From Serratia rhizosphaerae (GTDB lineage: Bacteria; Pseudomonadota; Gammaproteobacteria; Enterobacterales; Enterobacteriaceae), in NCBI RefSeq assembly GCF_009817885.1, contig NZ_CP041764.1, positions 4,588,001 to 4,652,000 on the forward strand: a DNA stretch of 64,000 nt, written 5' to 3'. Numbering within the stretch: the stretch's first letter is position 1; each line of letters starts with the position of its first letter. A program made the position numbers and the translations under genes. The notes under the pieces were generated by a model that had not been told where the DNA came from, ran no database searches, and worked only from the letters and a program-made list of their open reading frames with translations. Shown piece after piece: positions 50,997 through 59,438 of this stretch.

Positions 50997-52418
50997 ATGA
51001 AGGCTTCAGGCACAAAACATAATATCCGCTACGTGATGGCCATTTGCTGTGTGGCGGCGCTGGGCGGGCTGCTGTTTGGCTATGATTCCTCGGTGATTTC
51101 CGGCGCGATTGAACCGCTGAGTCGTCATTATCAGCTTACGCCGGCGGAAACCGGCTGGGCGGTGGCTAATGTCATTATCGGCTGCGTGGTCGGCTGTCTG
51201 GTCGCGGGGGGCTTGGCCGATCGTTTTGGCAGAAAAACGATCCTGATTCTGACCGCCGTACTGTTTATCATTTCCGTGCTGGGCACCGCACTGGCGCAAA
51301 ATTTCACGATGTTCGTGCTGTTCCGCATTCTCGGCGGGGTGGGTATCGGCATCGCCTCGGTGGTTTCTCCGGTTTATATTGCCGAAGTAGCGCCGAAGGA
51401 TTACCGCGGCCGGGCCATGACCATGCATATGATCTGCTGCGTCGGCGGACAGGTATTGGTGTTGCTGAGCAACTATCTGATCGCCAGGGATGCGTCACCG
51501 GCGTGGCTGGCCGATAGCGGCTGGCGCTGGATGTTGGGCTCGGCGTTCCTGCCGTGCTTGCTGTTCTTTATCTTCGTCGGGTTTATCCCGGAATCCCCGC
51601 GCTGGAACATGATGGCGGGGCGTGAGCCGCAGGCGCTGCAGACGCTGACGCGCATTTCCAACGCCGAACACGCCGCGCGGGTGCTCGGTGAAATTCGGCA
51701 ATCACTGCAGGGGCAACCTGCGCCTACGGAAAAACTCAACGTTAACCGCCGTAACCTGATCTTTCTGGTGCTCGGCATCGGGTTGGCGGTATTTAATCAG
51801 CTGACCGGCATTAACGTGATCCAGTACTTCGGCCCGTCGCTGCTGATGAATGTCACCGGTGATATGCAGCAGGCAATGTTTATGACCATCTGGCTGGCGG
51901 TGCTGCAATTTGCCGGTGTGCTGTGCGGCATGCTGTTGATCGACAAAATTGGCCGCAAGCTGCTGTTGCTGGTGGGATCGCTGGGTTCTGCCGTCTGTCT
52001 GTTGCTGACTTTTGCCACGTTCTATTACGACGTGAAAGGGTTTGCATCGGTGTTCGGTCTGTTCGGCTTTATGTTCCTGTTCGGCGCCACCTGGGCGCAG
52101 GTGGTATGGACGGTGATCGGCGAGATCTTTCCCAACCGTCTGCGCGCCGCCGGCATGGGCGTGTCCATCGGTGCCATGTGGGCCGCCAACTTTCTGGTCA
52201 GCCAGTCTTTCCCGATGATGAATATGAACCCGTACCTCCGCGAAACCTTCCACGGGGGCTTCCCGCTGCTGCTGTTCGCTGCTTGCTCACTGCTGTCGTG
52301 GTGGTTTGTGAAAGCGCTGTTGCCCGAAACCAAAGGCGTGGCGCTGGAAAAGATGGAGCAATTGGTGCTGGAACGCTTTGAGAAAACGCCGAAGGCAGCC
52401 AAAACGCTGGCCCGGTAA
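50997..52418 (+). CDS. MFS sugar/polyol:proton symporter
   Basis: A 473-aa sugar-porter MFS transporter, related to the one at 29903: GYDSSVISGAIEPLSRHYQLTPAETGWAVANVIIGC, DRFGRKTILIL, AEVAPKDYRGRAMTM, FIPESPRWNMMAG, FNQLTGINVIQYFGPSLL, LLPETKGVALEKMEQL. The ATG at 50997 is preferred to the GTG at 50988, since AGGG lies in range. It is the first structural gene of the LacI-controlled unit; TIM-barrel and Gfo/Idh genes follow, so it probably imports an inositol or similar cyclic polyol or sugar. A G6 tract at 51206-51211 is in frame. Confidence 0.92.
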   Translation: MKASGTKHNIRYVMAICCVAALGGLLFGYDSSVISGAIEPLSRHYQLTPAETGWAVANVIIGCVVGCLVAGGLADRFGRKTILILTAVLFIISVLGTALAQNFTMFVLFRILGGVGIGIASVVSPVYIAEVAPKDYRGRAMTMHMICCVGGQVLVLLSNYLIARDASPAWLADSGWRWMLGSAFLPCLLFFIFVGFIPESPRWNMMAGREPQALQTLTRISNAEHAARVLGEIRQSLQGQPAPTEKLNVNRRNLIFLVLGIGLAVFNQLTGINVIQYFGPSLLMNVTGDMQQAMFMTIWLAVLQFAGVLCGMLLIDKIGRKLLLLVGSLGSAVCLLLTFATFYYDVKGFASVFGLFGFMFLFGATWAQVVWTVIGEIFPNRLRAAGMGVSIGAMWAANFLVSQSFPMMNMNPYLRETFHGGFPLLLFAACSLLSWWFVKALLPETKGVALEKMEQLVLERFEKTPKAAKTLAR

Positions 52419-52436
52419 CCCGTAGATAAGGACCCG

Positions 52437-53381
52437 ATGATGACCATACATATTGCCAATGCGCCGTGCAGCTGGGGCGTAGACGATCCCGATAACCCGC
52501 ACCTGCCGCCGTGGAGCCAGGTATTGCGTGAGGCCGCCGCCGCCGGTTACGCCAGCATCGAGCTGGGGCCGTGGCGCTATCTGCCCACGCAAGCCGATGA
52601 ACTGTGCGCCGCGCTGCGGCAACATGGCCTGTCGCTGGTTGCCGGCACCATCTTTGATGACCTGGTCAGCGAAACCAACTTTGCCCGGATTGTCGAACTG
52701 ACGCACAACATCTGCCGCAACCTGTCGCATGTGCCGAGCGCCCGGAAAATTGCCGGCAGTCGCTACCCGGCGCCGTATCTGGTGATTATCGACTTTGGCA
52801 ATCCGCAGCGGGCGAAGTTTGCCGGACACTCCCAGCGCGCGCCGCGCCTGAGCGATGCCGACTGGCAACGGATGATAGGCCATATCAATACCATCAGCGA
52901 TATCGCCTGGCGGCAATATGGCGTGCGTCCGGTGATCCATCCGCACGCCGGCGGCAGCATCGAGTTCGCCGATGAAATCGCCAGGCTGGCCGCGCAGATC
53001 CCACACCAGACCGCCGGGCTGTGTCTGGATACCGGCCATCTCTACTATTCCGGCATGGATCCGCTAACCTGGCTGGATAAATACTTCGACCGTATTGATT
53101 ACCTGCACTTCAAAGACGTCGATGCGGCGGTATTCCGGCGCGTGCTGGCCAGCGGCGTGGACTTTTTTAGCGCCTGTGCCGAAGGCGTGATGTGCCCGCT
53201 GGGCCAGGGCGCTATCGACTATCCGGCGCTGCAGGCTTTTCTGCGCGAGCGCGGCTATCAGGGTTGGATCACCATTGAACAGGAGCGTGACCCGCGTAAT
53301 GCGCAGGGCAGCCTGCGCGACGTTAGCGAAAGTTTGCGTTACTTACAGTCCGTCGGTTTTAAACAGGAGACAGCAGTATGA
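52437..53381 (+). CDS. TIM-barrel sugar isomerase/dehydratase (IolE/IolH-like)
   Basis: A 314-aa xylose-isomerase-like TIM barrel. The N-terminal IHIANAPCSWGVDDPDNPHLPPWSQVLREAAAAGYASIELGPWRYLP and the metal-site stretches RPVIHPHAGGSIEFADEI, GLCLDTGHLYYSGMDP, IDYLHFKDVDAAV and GWITIEQERDPR resemble inosose dehydratases (IolE) and IolH-type proteins. ATGs at 52437 and 52440 are both usable. It overlaps the following oxidoreductase gene by 4 bp, so the two enzymes are made together and probably act in sequence on the imported substrate. Confidence 0.88.
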   Translation: MMTIHIANAPCSWGVDDPDNPHLPPWSQVLREAAAAGYASIELGPWRYLPTQADELCAALRQHGLSLVAGTIFDDLVSETNFARIVELTHNICRNLSHVPSARKIAGSRYPAPYLVIIDFGNPQRAKFAGHSQRAPRLSDADWQRMIGHINTISDIAWRQYGVRPVIHPHAGGSIEFADEIARLAAQIPHQTAGLCLDTGHLYYSGMDPLTWLDKYFDRIDYLHFKDVDAAVFRRVLASGVDFFSACAEGVMCPLGQGAIDYPALQAFLRERGYQGWITIEQERDPRNAQGSLRDVSESLRYLQSVGFKQETAV

Positions 53382-54550
53382 TTAATGGCGTTAAACCACT
53401 GGAGAGATCGCTGCGCTGGGGCATGGTGGGCGGCGGCGGCACCAGTCAGATTGGCTATATTCACCGTTCCGCCGCGCTGCGCGACGGCACGTTTACGCTG
53501 CTGGCCGGCGCTTTCGATATTGATGCGCAGCGCGGACGCGCATTTGGCGTAAGCCTGGGGGTGCCGGTGGAGCGCTGCTATGCGGATTTTCAGACGATGT
53601 TTCAGGCGGAGGCGGCGCGGGAAGACGGCATTGAGGCAGTTTCCATCGCGACCCCCAATAACACGCACTATGCCATTTGCCGTGCGGCGCTGGAGGCCGG
53701 TCTGCATGTGGTCTGTGAGAAGCCGCTGTGCTTCAGCAGCCAGGAAGCTGAGGAACTGGCCGCGCTGAGCCGCCGGCAGAATAAAATTATCGGCGTGACC
53801 TACGGCTATGCCGGCCATCAGCTGATTTTGCAGGCGCGGCAGATGATTGCCGACGGACAGCTCGGCGAGATCCGCATCGTTAATATGCAATTCTGTCATG
53901 GTTTCCACGCCCAGCCGGTTGAGCAGGACAACCCCAGCACCCGCTGGCGCGTTGATCCGCGCTTTGTCGGCCCCAGCTATGTGTTGGGTGATTTGGCGAC
54001 CCATACTTTATTCCTCGCGGAGACCATGGCGCCGATGCTGAAGATTCAGCGCCTGATGTGTTCGCGCCAGAGTTTTGTCAAAAGCCGAGCGCCGCTGGAA
54101 GATAATGCCCATGTCCTGATGGAATTTGATAACGGCGCCATCGGTTCACTGTGGTGTTCGGCGGTCAACAGCGGTTCGATGCACGGGCAGAAAATCCGCA
54201 TCGTCGGTGAAAAGGCCAGCCTGGAGTGGTGGGATGAACAGCCCAACCAGCTGCGGTTTGAAGTGCAGGGCGAGCCGGTGCGCATTCTGGAGCGCGGCAT
54301 GGGCTATCTGGACGCGCTGGCGCTGCAGGACGATCGCATCGGCGGCGGCCATGCGGAAGGGCTGTTCGAAGCCTGGTCGAATCTGTATCGCCGCTTTGCC
54401 GTCGCCATGGACGCCAGCGATCGTCACGATGAAGCGCTGCTGAAAGACTTCTGGTATCCCGATGTGAACGCCGGCGTAATGGGGGTGCGCTGGGTGGAAA
54501 ACTGCGTCCGCTCGGCAGACAACGGCGCCAGCTGGGTGGCGTTTAGTTAG
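53378..54550 (+). CDS. Gfo/Idh/MocA-family oxidoreductase
   Basis: A 390-aa NAD(P)-dependent sugar dehydrogenase. The Rossmann part is LRWGMVGGGGTSQIGYIHRSAALRDGTFTLLAGAFDIDAQRGRAFG; the catalytic-lysine motif is VVCEKPLCFSSQEAEEL; the C-terminal half has GFHAQPVEQDNPSTRWRVDPRFVGPSYVLGDLATHTLFLAE. Its length and C-terminal form match the 390-aa group found with LacI regulators and TIM-barrel partners, not the shorter IolG at 31384. It is the last gene of the LacI-controlled operon. Confidence 0.9.
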   Translation: MINGVKPLERSLRWGMVGGGGTSQIGYIHRSAALRDGTFTLLAGAFDIDAQRGRAFGVSLGVPVERCYADFQTMFQAEAAREDGIEAVSIATPNNTHYAICRAALEAGLHVVCEKPLCFSSQEAEELAALSRRQNKIIGVTYGYAGHQLILQARQMIADGQLGEIRIVNMQFCHGFHAQPVEQDNPSTRWRVDPRFVGPSYVLGDLATHTLFLAETMAPMLKIQRLMCSRQSFVKSRAPLEDNAHVLMEFDNGAIGSLWCSAVNSGSMHGQKIRIVGEKASLEWWDEQPNQLRFEVQGEPVRILERGMGYLDALALQDDRIGGGHAEGLFEAWSNLYRRFAVAMDASDRHDEALLKDFWYPDVNAGVMGVRWVENCVRSADNGASWVAFS

Positions 54551-54643
54551 TCGGACAAACGCAGCCGGCGAGGTGGCGCTGCGCGAAACGGCCAGAGCGG
54601 CGATAGGGAAATTACCGTTCTGGTGCTGAGTAACGGATACTGC

Positions 54644-55036
54644 CTACTTAATCACAATGCCCTTAAAGAAACATTGCGTTAATGTCCCCGGTACGTGCAG
54701 GCCATGTGTCCATTGGGTTACCGTGCGTTTTTCTTTTGCTTCCACCATCCCGCCCCAGACATCAATAAATTTATTGTCGTTAAAGAAAAACACGCCGGGA
54801 TCGGAGATCTCCGTGGATGCAAAAACGGCCAGCCATTTATCTTCGGCCAGCACCTCGGTGATGTCGATGGTTGCCAACTTTACTTTTTCGGTTAACGCGC
54901 TTTGGACCAATTCCTGATAAACATGCCTGTTGTCTGCATTAATCGTGGTTTTCAGCGGTGCGCAACCGTCAGCGGCGCTGGCCAGGTCGGTAAATAAGAA
55001 GAGCGGGAGGGTAAACGCCAGTGCTGTTGTTCTCAT
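54644..55036 (-). CDS. Small exported protein of unknown function
   Basis: 130 aa from the ATG at 55036 (the frame extends to 55111). A Sec signal (MRTTALAFTLPLFLFTDLAS-A, cleavage near ASA) is followed by a mature domain of about 108 residues with two cysteines (DGCAPL and TQCFF) that could bond. The stretch KLATIDITEVLAEDKWLAVFASTEISDPGVFFFNDNKFIDVWGG suggests a beta-rich periplasmic protein. No family recognised. A short lipoprotein gene lies 124 bases upstream on the same strand. Confidence 0.72.
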   Translation of the reverse strand: MRTTALAFTLPLFLFTDLASAADGCAPLKTTINADNRHVYQELVQSALTEKVKLATIDITEVLAEDKWLAVFASTEISDPGVFFFNDNKFIDVWGGMVEAKEKRTVTQWTHGLHVPGTLTQCFFKGIVIK

Positions 55037-55159
55037 TTGCGGGTCTCGCGTTGTTTGGTGGCCTGGAGTATAAAAAATGGAGTCAGGCATAGCGAAAAAC
55101 ACCTCCGCCACCTGCTGAAAACGCGCTGCCCACAGGGTTGGCTGGCAGCGCCTGAAGGG

Positions 55160-55381
55160 CTATTTTTTCTTTCTCGCCTCCCGGTCCAAGGCGCGCTGTT
55201 CATCGGCATCTTCGAGTTCATCCTGCCGCATCAGGCAATTGGCGTACGCCTCGGTTCCCCGGGTAAAACCATAGCCGTCACAGACTTTTTGGTGATTTTC
55301 CAGCGTGATCGCATCAAGTTCGTCACTGAGCCCGCATCCGGATAAAAGTACTACTGCCGCCGTAAACAATACCGTTCGCAT
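55160..55381 (-). CDS. Small lipoprotein
   Basis: 73 aa. Lipobox LLSGC with the modified cysteine at residue 16. The mature part is highly charged and ends in an Arg/Lys/Glu-rich, probably helical tail (DELEDADEQRALDREARKKK). Two further cysteines (VCDGYG, NCLMR) may form a disulfide. Aspartate is absent directly after the lipidated cysteine (GLS follows), so outer-membrane sorting is likely. Function unknown. Confidence 0.72.
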   Translation of the reverse strand: MRTVLFTAAVVLLSGCGLSDELDAITLENHQKVCDGYGFTRGTEAYANCLMRQDELEDADEQRALDREARKKK

Positions 55382-55517
55382 GTGATTCCCCGCGTTTAAA
55401 AGACAACCTGCCCTTGAGACGTTTGCGTTTAATCATAGGTAAGGCTTTACCGTTGCGCCAACCCTGGTCGCGATTGCGCATACGGGCGAGCGCTGCGCGG
55501 GGAATCAGAGCGCCGTG

Positions 55518-56351
55518 TCAACCGTCAGTCGAGCAACTGGCCGCTTCCCAGGTATCGATCTCGGTGATCATCCGCCGCAGCTTGTCCCTGACCAGCGTCA
55601 CGGCATCACTCCCCAACAGCAGCGACGTCGGGGGCGCGGGGCTGTCAAGTAACTGCAGAATGGCACTGGCCGCTTTAACCGGGTCGCCGGGCTGATGGCC
55701 GCTGCGCTTCATGCGCGTCTCACGGATGGGATCGAAGCTGCGGTCGTAATCGCTGATGCTGCGTGCCGCACGCACCATGGAACGCCCGGCCCAATCGGTG
55801 CGGAAAGATCCCGGTTGAACGGCCGTCACGGCAATATTAAATGGCTTCAGCTCCTGCGTTAACGTTTCTGAAATGCCCTGCAGAGCGAACTTGCTGCCGC
55901 AGTAGTAACTGATGCCGGGCATGGTGATAAATCCGCCCATTGAGGTGATGTTAAGAATATGGCCCGCACGTCGTGCGCGGAAATAGGGCAGAAACGCTTT
56001 AATCAGCGCGACGGCGCCAAAGACGTTGACGTTAAACTGCTTGATCATATCATCCATGGGTGACTCTTCCATCACGCCTTCATGGCCGTAACCGGCGTTA
56101 TTGACCAGCACATCGACGGCGCCAATGTCCTGCTCTACGGCGTCAACCAGCGGCGGAATGGCGCTGAAGTCCGTAACGTCCAGGATCCTGCCGAAACACC
56201 GGCCGGGCGACAGCGCCTCGAACGCTTCTTTAGCCTGTTCATTTCTTAACGTGCCGACGACCCGGTGCCCGGCCTGCAGCGCCTGTTCCGCCAGCGCGCG
56301 GCCAAACCCGCTGCTGACGCCGGTGATAAACAATAACTTTGCTGATGTCAT
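55518..56351 (-). CDS. SDR-family oxidoreductase
   Basis: A 277-aa SDR of the group with a ketoreductase-like core: LLFITGVSSGFGRALAEQALQAGHRVVGTLRN, VLVNNAGYGHEGVMEES, HILNITSMGGF with the catalytic serine, and YYCGSKFALQGI with Y-x-x-x-K. Basic residue R37 after the first strand suggests NADP(H). It is divergent from an AraC regulator across about 160 bases, a very common pairing, so the regulator probably controls it. Substrate unknown. Confidence 0.9.
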   Translation of the reverse strand: MTSAKLLFITGVSSGFGRALAEQALQAGHRVVGTLRNEQAKEAFEALSPGRCFGRILDVTDFSAIPPLVDAVEQDIGAVDVLVNNAGYGHEGVMEESPMDDMIKQFNVNVFGAVALIKAFLPYFRARRAGHILNITSMGGFITMPGISYYCGSKFALQGISETLTQELKPFNIAVTAVQPGSFRTDWAGRSMVRAARSISDYDRSFDPIRETRMKRSGHQPGDPVKAASAILQLLDSPAPPTSLLLGSDAVTLVRDKLRRMITEIDTWEAASCSTDG

Positions 56352-56512
56352 CAGGTATTCCCTCCGTTATGTGGAGCCGCCAGCATACGGCGGGGGAAGC
56401 GTTGCGCGTAGCCCGGATCCTCTCGGTGTTTTGCCTATTCCTATGAGCGGGCTGGACGTGTCAGAACCGCAGTGGCACACTGGAAATCCCTCCCACGGTT
56501 AGCACAGGCGCT

Positions 56513-57454
56513 ATGACACACACATCCCGACAGATCCGCCGCCAGATGGTTACGCTGCTGGATCGTCTGACGCCGCATGAAGGCTATAATCTCACCGCGT
56601 TGCCCGATGTCCGTTTTTTACGTTCCAACCGGCCGCTGCTGCGCACGCCGGTGCTGTATGAGCCGGGGATCGTGATTGTGGTGCAGGGAAGCAAGCGCGG
56701 TTTTCTGGGAAATGATGTCTATTTGTATGATGCGCAGCATTACCTGATGGTCTCGGTGCCGGTGCCGTTCACCATGGAAACGGACGCCAGCGCGGCGGAA
56801 CCGATGCTGGCGATTTACATCCGGCTGGATTTTAACTTGGCCGCCGACCTGATGCTGGCGCTGGATGGCCGCGGTGTTGCCGATACCGACGCCCCGCGCA
56901 GTATGATGTCGAGCCGCATGGATGCGCCGCTCAGCCGTTCCGTACTGCGTTTTCTGCAGATTATGGCGTCGCCGCTGGATGCGGAGATGTTAGGGCCGTC
57001 GATGCTGCGGGAACTTTACTACCGGGTGCTGAGCGGCGAACAGGGGCCGGTGATGAGAAGCGCGCTCACGATGCAGGGCCAGTTTGGCAAGGTGGCGAAA
57101 GCCTTGCGCAAGCTGCACGCCGAGTACGCTTCACATCTGGATGTGACGGCGCTGGCGCAGGAAGCCGGCATGAGCGTGCCGACCTTCCACAGCCATTTCA
57201 AAACTGTGACCAATACTTCGCCGATACAATACCTGAAATCGACGCGGCTGCATCAGGCTCGCCTGCTGATGCTGCGCAATAACTTTACGGTGTCGGCCGC
57301 CGGCGTCCGGGTGGGTTATGAGAGCGTTTCGCAGTTCAGCCGTGAATTCAAGCGCCTGTTCGGGCTGACGCCGCTGCAAGAGGTTGAGCGAATGAAACGC
57401 ACCTTCGCCATACCCGCGTCGATGACGCCTTCAGCGTTTGTCTCTTCGCATTGA
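56513..57454 (+). CDS. AraC-family transcriptional regulator
   Basis: A 313-aa regulator with the AraC_N domain (LYEPGIVIVVQGSKRGFLGNDVYLYDAQHYLMVSVPVPFTMET) and a C-terminal double helix-turn-helix (LDVTALAQEAGMSVPTFHSHFKTVTNTSPIQYLKSTRLHQARLLMLRNNFTVSAAGVRVGYESVSQFSREFKRLFGLTPLQEVERMK). AraC_N regulators usually sit next to the dehydrogenase they control; here that is the divergent SDR gene. Confidence 0.92.
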   Translation: MTHTSRQIRRQMVTLLDRLTPHEGYNLTALPDVRFLRSNRPLLRTPVLYEPGIVIVVQGSKRGFLGNDVYLYDAQHYLMVSVPVPFTMETDASAAEPMLAIYIRLDFNLAADLMLALDGRGVADTDAPRSMMSSRMDAPLSRSVLRFLQIMASPLDAEMLGPSMLRELYYRVLSGEQGPVMRSALTMQGQFGKVAKALRKLHAEYASHLDVTALAQEAGMSVPTFHSHFKTVTNTSPIQYLKSTRLHQARLLMLRNNFTVSAAGVRVGYESVSQFSREFKRLFGLTPLQEVERMKRTFAIPASMTPSAFVSSH

Positions 57455-57478
57455 GCGGGGGAATGGCGCATGGCCGTA

Positions 57479-57823
57479 TTATCCCTGGCCGTGCCAGCGG
57501 TTCCAGGCCAGAATCAGCAGCCAGGCGGCGACCAGCCAGCACACCACCGCGGCAGTCAGCGCCGTCGGCAGTCTGACATAGCCCAGCAGCACATAGAGCG
57601 AAACCAGGTAGGCCATGTAGGGGAACACCGCCCACATGCCAAACAGGATGGTGGTGCGTAAATCTTCCAGAGAACGCTCAGTGCCGACAATATAGTGGGC
57701 GATCAGGGCGAAGGTAGGAAAAAGGGGAACCAGACCGGCAATATAGTAGTTGCGTGATTTGGATAATACGCCGATCAGAATGACCACCAGCGCACCGATT
57801 AACGCCTTGATTCCCAGCCCCAT
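57479..57823 (-). CDS. glpM: GlpM family membrane protein
   Basis: A 114-aa inner-membrane protein with four predicted hydrophobic segments: ALIGALVVILIGVLSKS, YIAGLVPLFPTFALIAHYIV, LFGMWAVFPYMAYLVSLYVLLGY and ALTAAVVCWLVAAWLLILAW. The pattern NYYIAGLVPLFPTFALIAHY is characteristic of GlpM, a protein linked to alginate production in Pseudomonas and of unknown role in enterics. It converges with the AraC gene, leaving only 24 bases. Confidence 0.85.
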   Translation of the reverse strand: MGLGIKALIGALVVILIGVLSKSRNYYIAGLVPLFPTFALIAHYIVGTERSLEDLRTTILFGMWAVFPYMAYLVSLYVLLGYVRLPTALTAAVVCWLVAAWLLILAWNRWHGQG

Positions 57824-57988
57824 ATCGTACCCTTGTAAGCTTTAAGCCACTGATTTGGCTATGTTGGCACGTCTGTTGTTTTTTTGCACGTGCAAAGTGG
57901 GGCGGGTTTGGCGATGTAGCGAAACAACACATTGAAAACCCCGTCATCATTGGTTATGTTGCGAGCATGCTGAGTTGAGGGAATAGGT

Positions 57989-58351
57989 ATGGATACCGTT
58001 GAAGAGCAGTTAGGCGTTCAAGATGTTTTAGGCGTTGCGGCTTTAATTCTGGGTGATAATTCGATACCCGTCCCCGGTAAACCAAGCACCGCGACACCGG
58101 GCACGTCACACGCATCGTTATTCTTCCGTAAGCACCTAAACGTGCGCTTCAAACGCGCAATTTTGCCGACGGTAACAAAGGGATCAGTCCTAAAGTTCAA
58201 GGTCAGAATGGTTAACAACCTCGGGGTGTTTGTTGGCCGTGCCGTGCCTGTTCTTGGCTGGGTGATTTTGGCCAATGACATCGCCCAAATCACGGTAAAA
58301 GCTACCACGCGCTACAACAAAATTGCCCGTGGAGAGGATAAGTTATGGTAA
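57989..58351 (+). CDS. STM2901 family protein, probably with a shortened N-terminus
   Basis: 120 aa. LGVQDVLGVAALILG, KPSTATPGTSHASLFFRKHLNVRFKRAILPTVT and the C-terminal LGVFVGRAVPVLGWVILANDIAQITVKATTRYNKIARGEDKLW recall the Salmonella STM2901 family; GRAVPVLGWVILANDIAQI may form a membrane-active helix. As I remember the family, about 30 extra residues lie between MDTVEE and the LGV-DV segment, so this copy may carry an in-frame deletion. Its end overlaps the DUF1493 gene by 7 bases. The pair is a standard enterobacterial combination of unknown function. Confidence 0.75.
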   Translation: MDTVEEQLGVQDVLGVAALILGDNSIPVPGKPSTATPGTSHASLFFRKHLNVRFKRAILPTVTKGSVLKFKVRMVNNLGVFVGRAVPVLGWVILANDIAQITVKATTRYNKIARGEDKLW

Positions 58352-58668
58352 GTGATGAGGAGGTGCTGGCGTTCTTTCGGGAGGAACTATCGGTTCTTGC
58401 GACGTTCACGTTTAAGACTATCCCGTTAGAACTGGATGACCCGCTGCAGGAATACGCCGAGGACGATGAGGTGAAATTTGCCATCGGAAAATACGATGAA
58501 GTGTTTGGTGTGGATGTCTCGGCGCTAGAGTGGGACAAATACTATCCGTGGCGGCATGAATGGTTCTTCAGGAAATGGTTCACCAATAAACCGTTGGTGC
58601 AAAACAAAGCGCCACTGACCGTACGCATGTTTGCAGAATCCGCCAGGGCAGGCCGATGGTTGTACTGA
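58345..58668 (+). CDS. DUF1493 family protein
   Basis: A 107-aa acidic protein. The pattern SDEEVLAFFREEL...LELDDPLQEYAEDDEVKFAIGKYDEVFGVDVSALEWDKYYPWRHEWFFRKWF is that of DUF1493, which has an acyl-carrier-like helical appearance but no phosphopantetheine DSL serine. It is translationally coupled to the STM2901-like gene. These pairs are reported in Salmonella and Yersinia accessory regions; a toxin/immunity-type role has not, to my knowledge, been shown. Confidence 0.8.
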   Translation: MVSDEEVLAFFREELSVLATFTFKTIPLELDDPLQEYAEDDEVKFAIGKYDEVFGVDVSALEWDKYYPWRHEWFFRKWFTNKPLVQNKAPLTVRMFAESARAGRWLY

Positions 58669-58925
58669 CAATGTCATCACTTGAGCAAACCGTTTCTGTC
58701 CATTGTTGTTAACAAGGATTGGTAAATTCTTATCAAACTGTCTATTCAGGATCCTCTTTAATCCGGTTTAAATGGACGTTTAACGCCTATTTACGGTCTT
58801 CCATTTCCAGTCTGCTGGATGACTACCACCGGTAACGGTCTTTAACGTCAGCGCCCGTTTATCGCAGCAGCGCACGATCATCCATTGATATTATTTGCTG
58901 ATGGCGGGAGAATTCGCTTACTTTA

Positions 58926-58939
58926 TCTAGTGCACTAGA
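58926..58939. promoter_or_regulatory. 14-bp perfect palindrome upstream of marR
   Basis: TCTAGTGCACTAGA lies 24 bases before the likely MarR start codon, in the promoter region. Size and symmetry fit an autoregulatory MarR operator. Confidence 0.6.
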
Positions 58940-58962
58940 ATATCAACCAACAGATTTTGGCG

Positions 58963-59403
58963 ATGACGATGAATAAAAGAGAGCCGCGGGGGATTGGCAC
59001 AGAGCTTTCTTTCGCGTTGTACGGCGCGGCAAACCGGATGCACCGGATGCACAAACCTTTTCTCGACCCGCTGGGGCTGACTTTCCCGCAGTATCTGGTG
59101 ATGCTGGAACTGTTCAGCGGGACGCCGCGTTCTGTCGGGGAACTGGGTAACAGTCTGGGGATGGATACCGGGACGATAACGCCTTTACTAAAGCGGCTGG
59201 AGGCTTCGGGCAGGGTATTGCGCCGGCGCGATCCGAGCGATGAACGCCGGGTGCTGATCACGCTGACCGCCGGTGGCGAAGCGCTGCGTGAGGAACTCTG
59301 GTCCGTCACCGACAAAATCCGCTCGGCGTGCCAGCTGACGGAGGAAGGATTGGTTCAGCTGCGCGATACGCTCAACGACTTTGCGCATCCGGCAGCGGAA
59401 TAA
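58963..59403 (+). CDS. MarR-family transcriptional regulator
   Basis: About 146 aa (ATG at 58963 or 58969; a TTG at 58957 is also open and no strong RBS decides). The winged helix is LTFPQYLVMLELFSGTPRSVGELGNSLGMDTGTITPLLKRLEASGRVLRRRDPSDERRVLITLTAGGEAL, the typical DxRxxxxxLT wing. The OhrR-type N-terminal redox cysteine is missing, so thiol peroxide sensing is unlikely. A 14-bp palindrome precedes it. The Rossmann-fold gene starts 35 bases downstream and is probably cotranscribed and controlled by it. Confidence 0.9.
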   Translation: MTMNKREPRGIGTELSFALYGAANRMHRMHKPFLDPLGLTFPQYLVMLELFSGTPRSVGELGNSLGMDTGTITPLLKRLEASGRVLRRRDPSDERRVLITLTAGGEALREELWSVTDKIRSACQLTEEGLVQLRDTLNDFAHPAAE

Positions 59404-59438
59404 GTCATAAACGATTCAGGATACTGAGGAGACCTACA

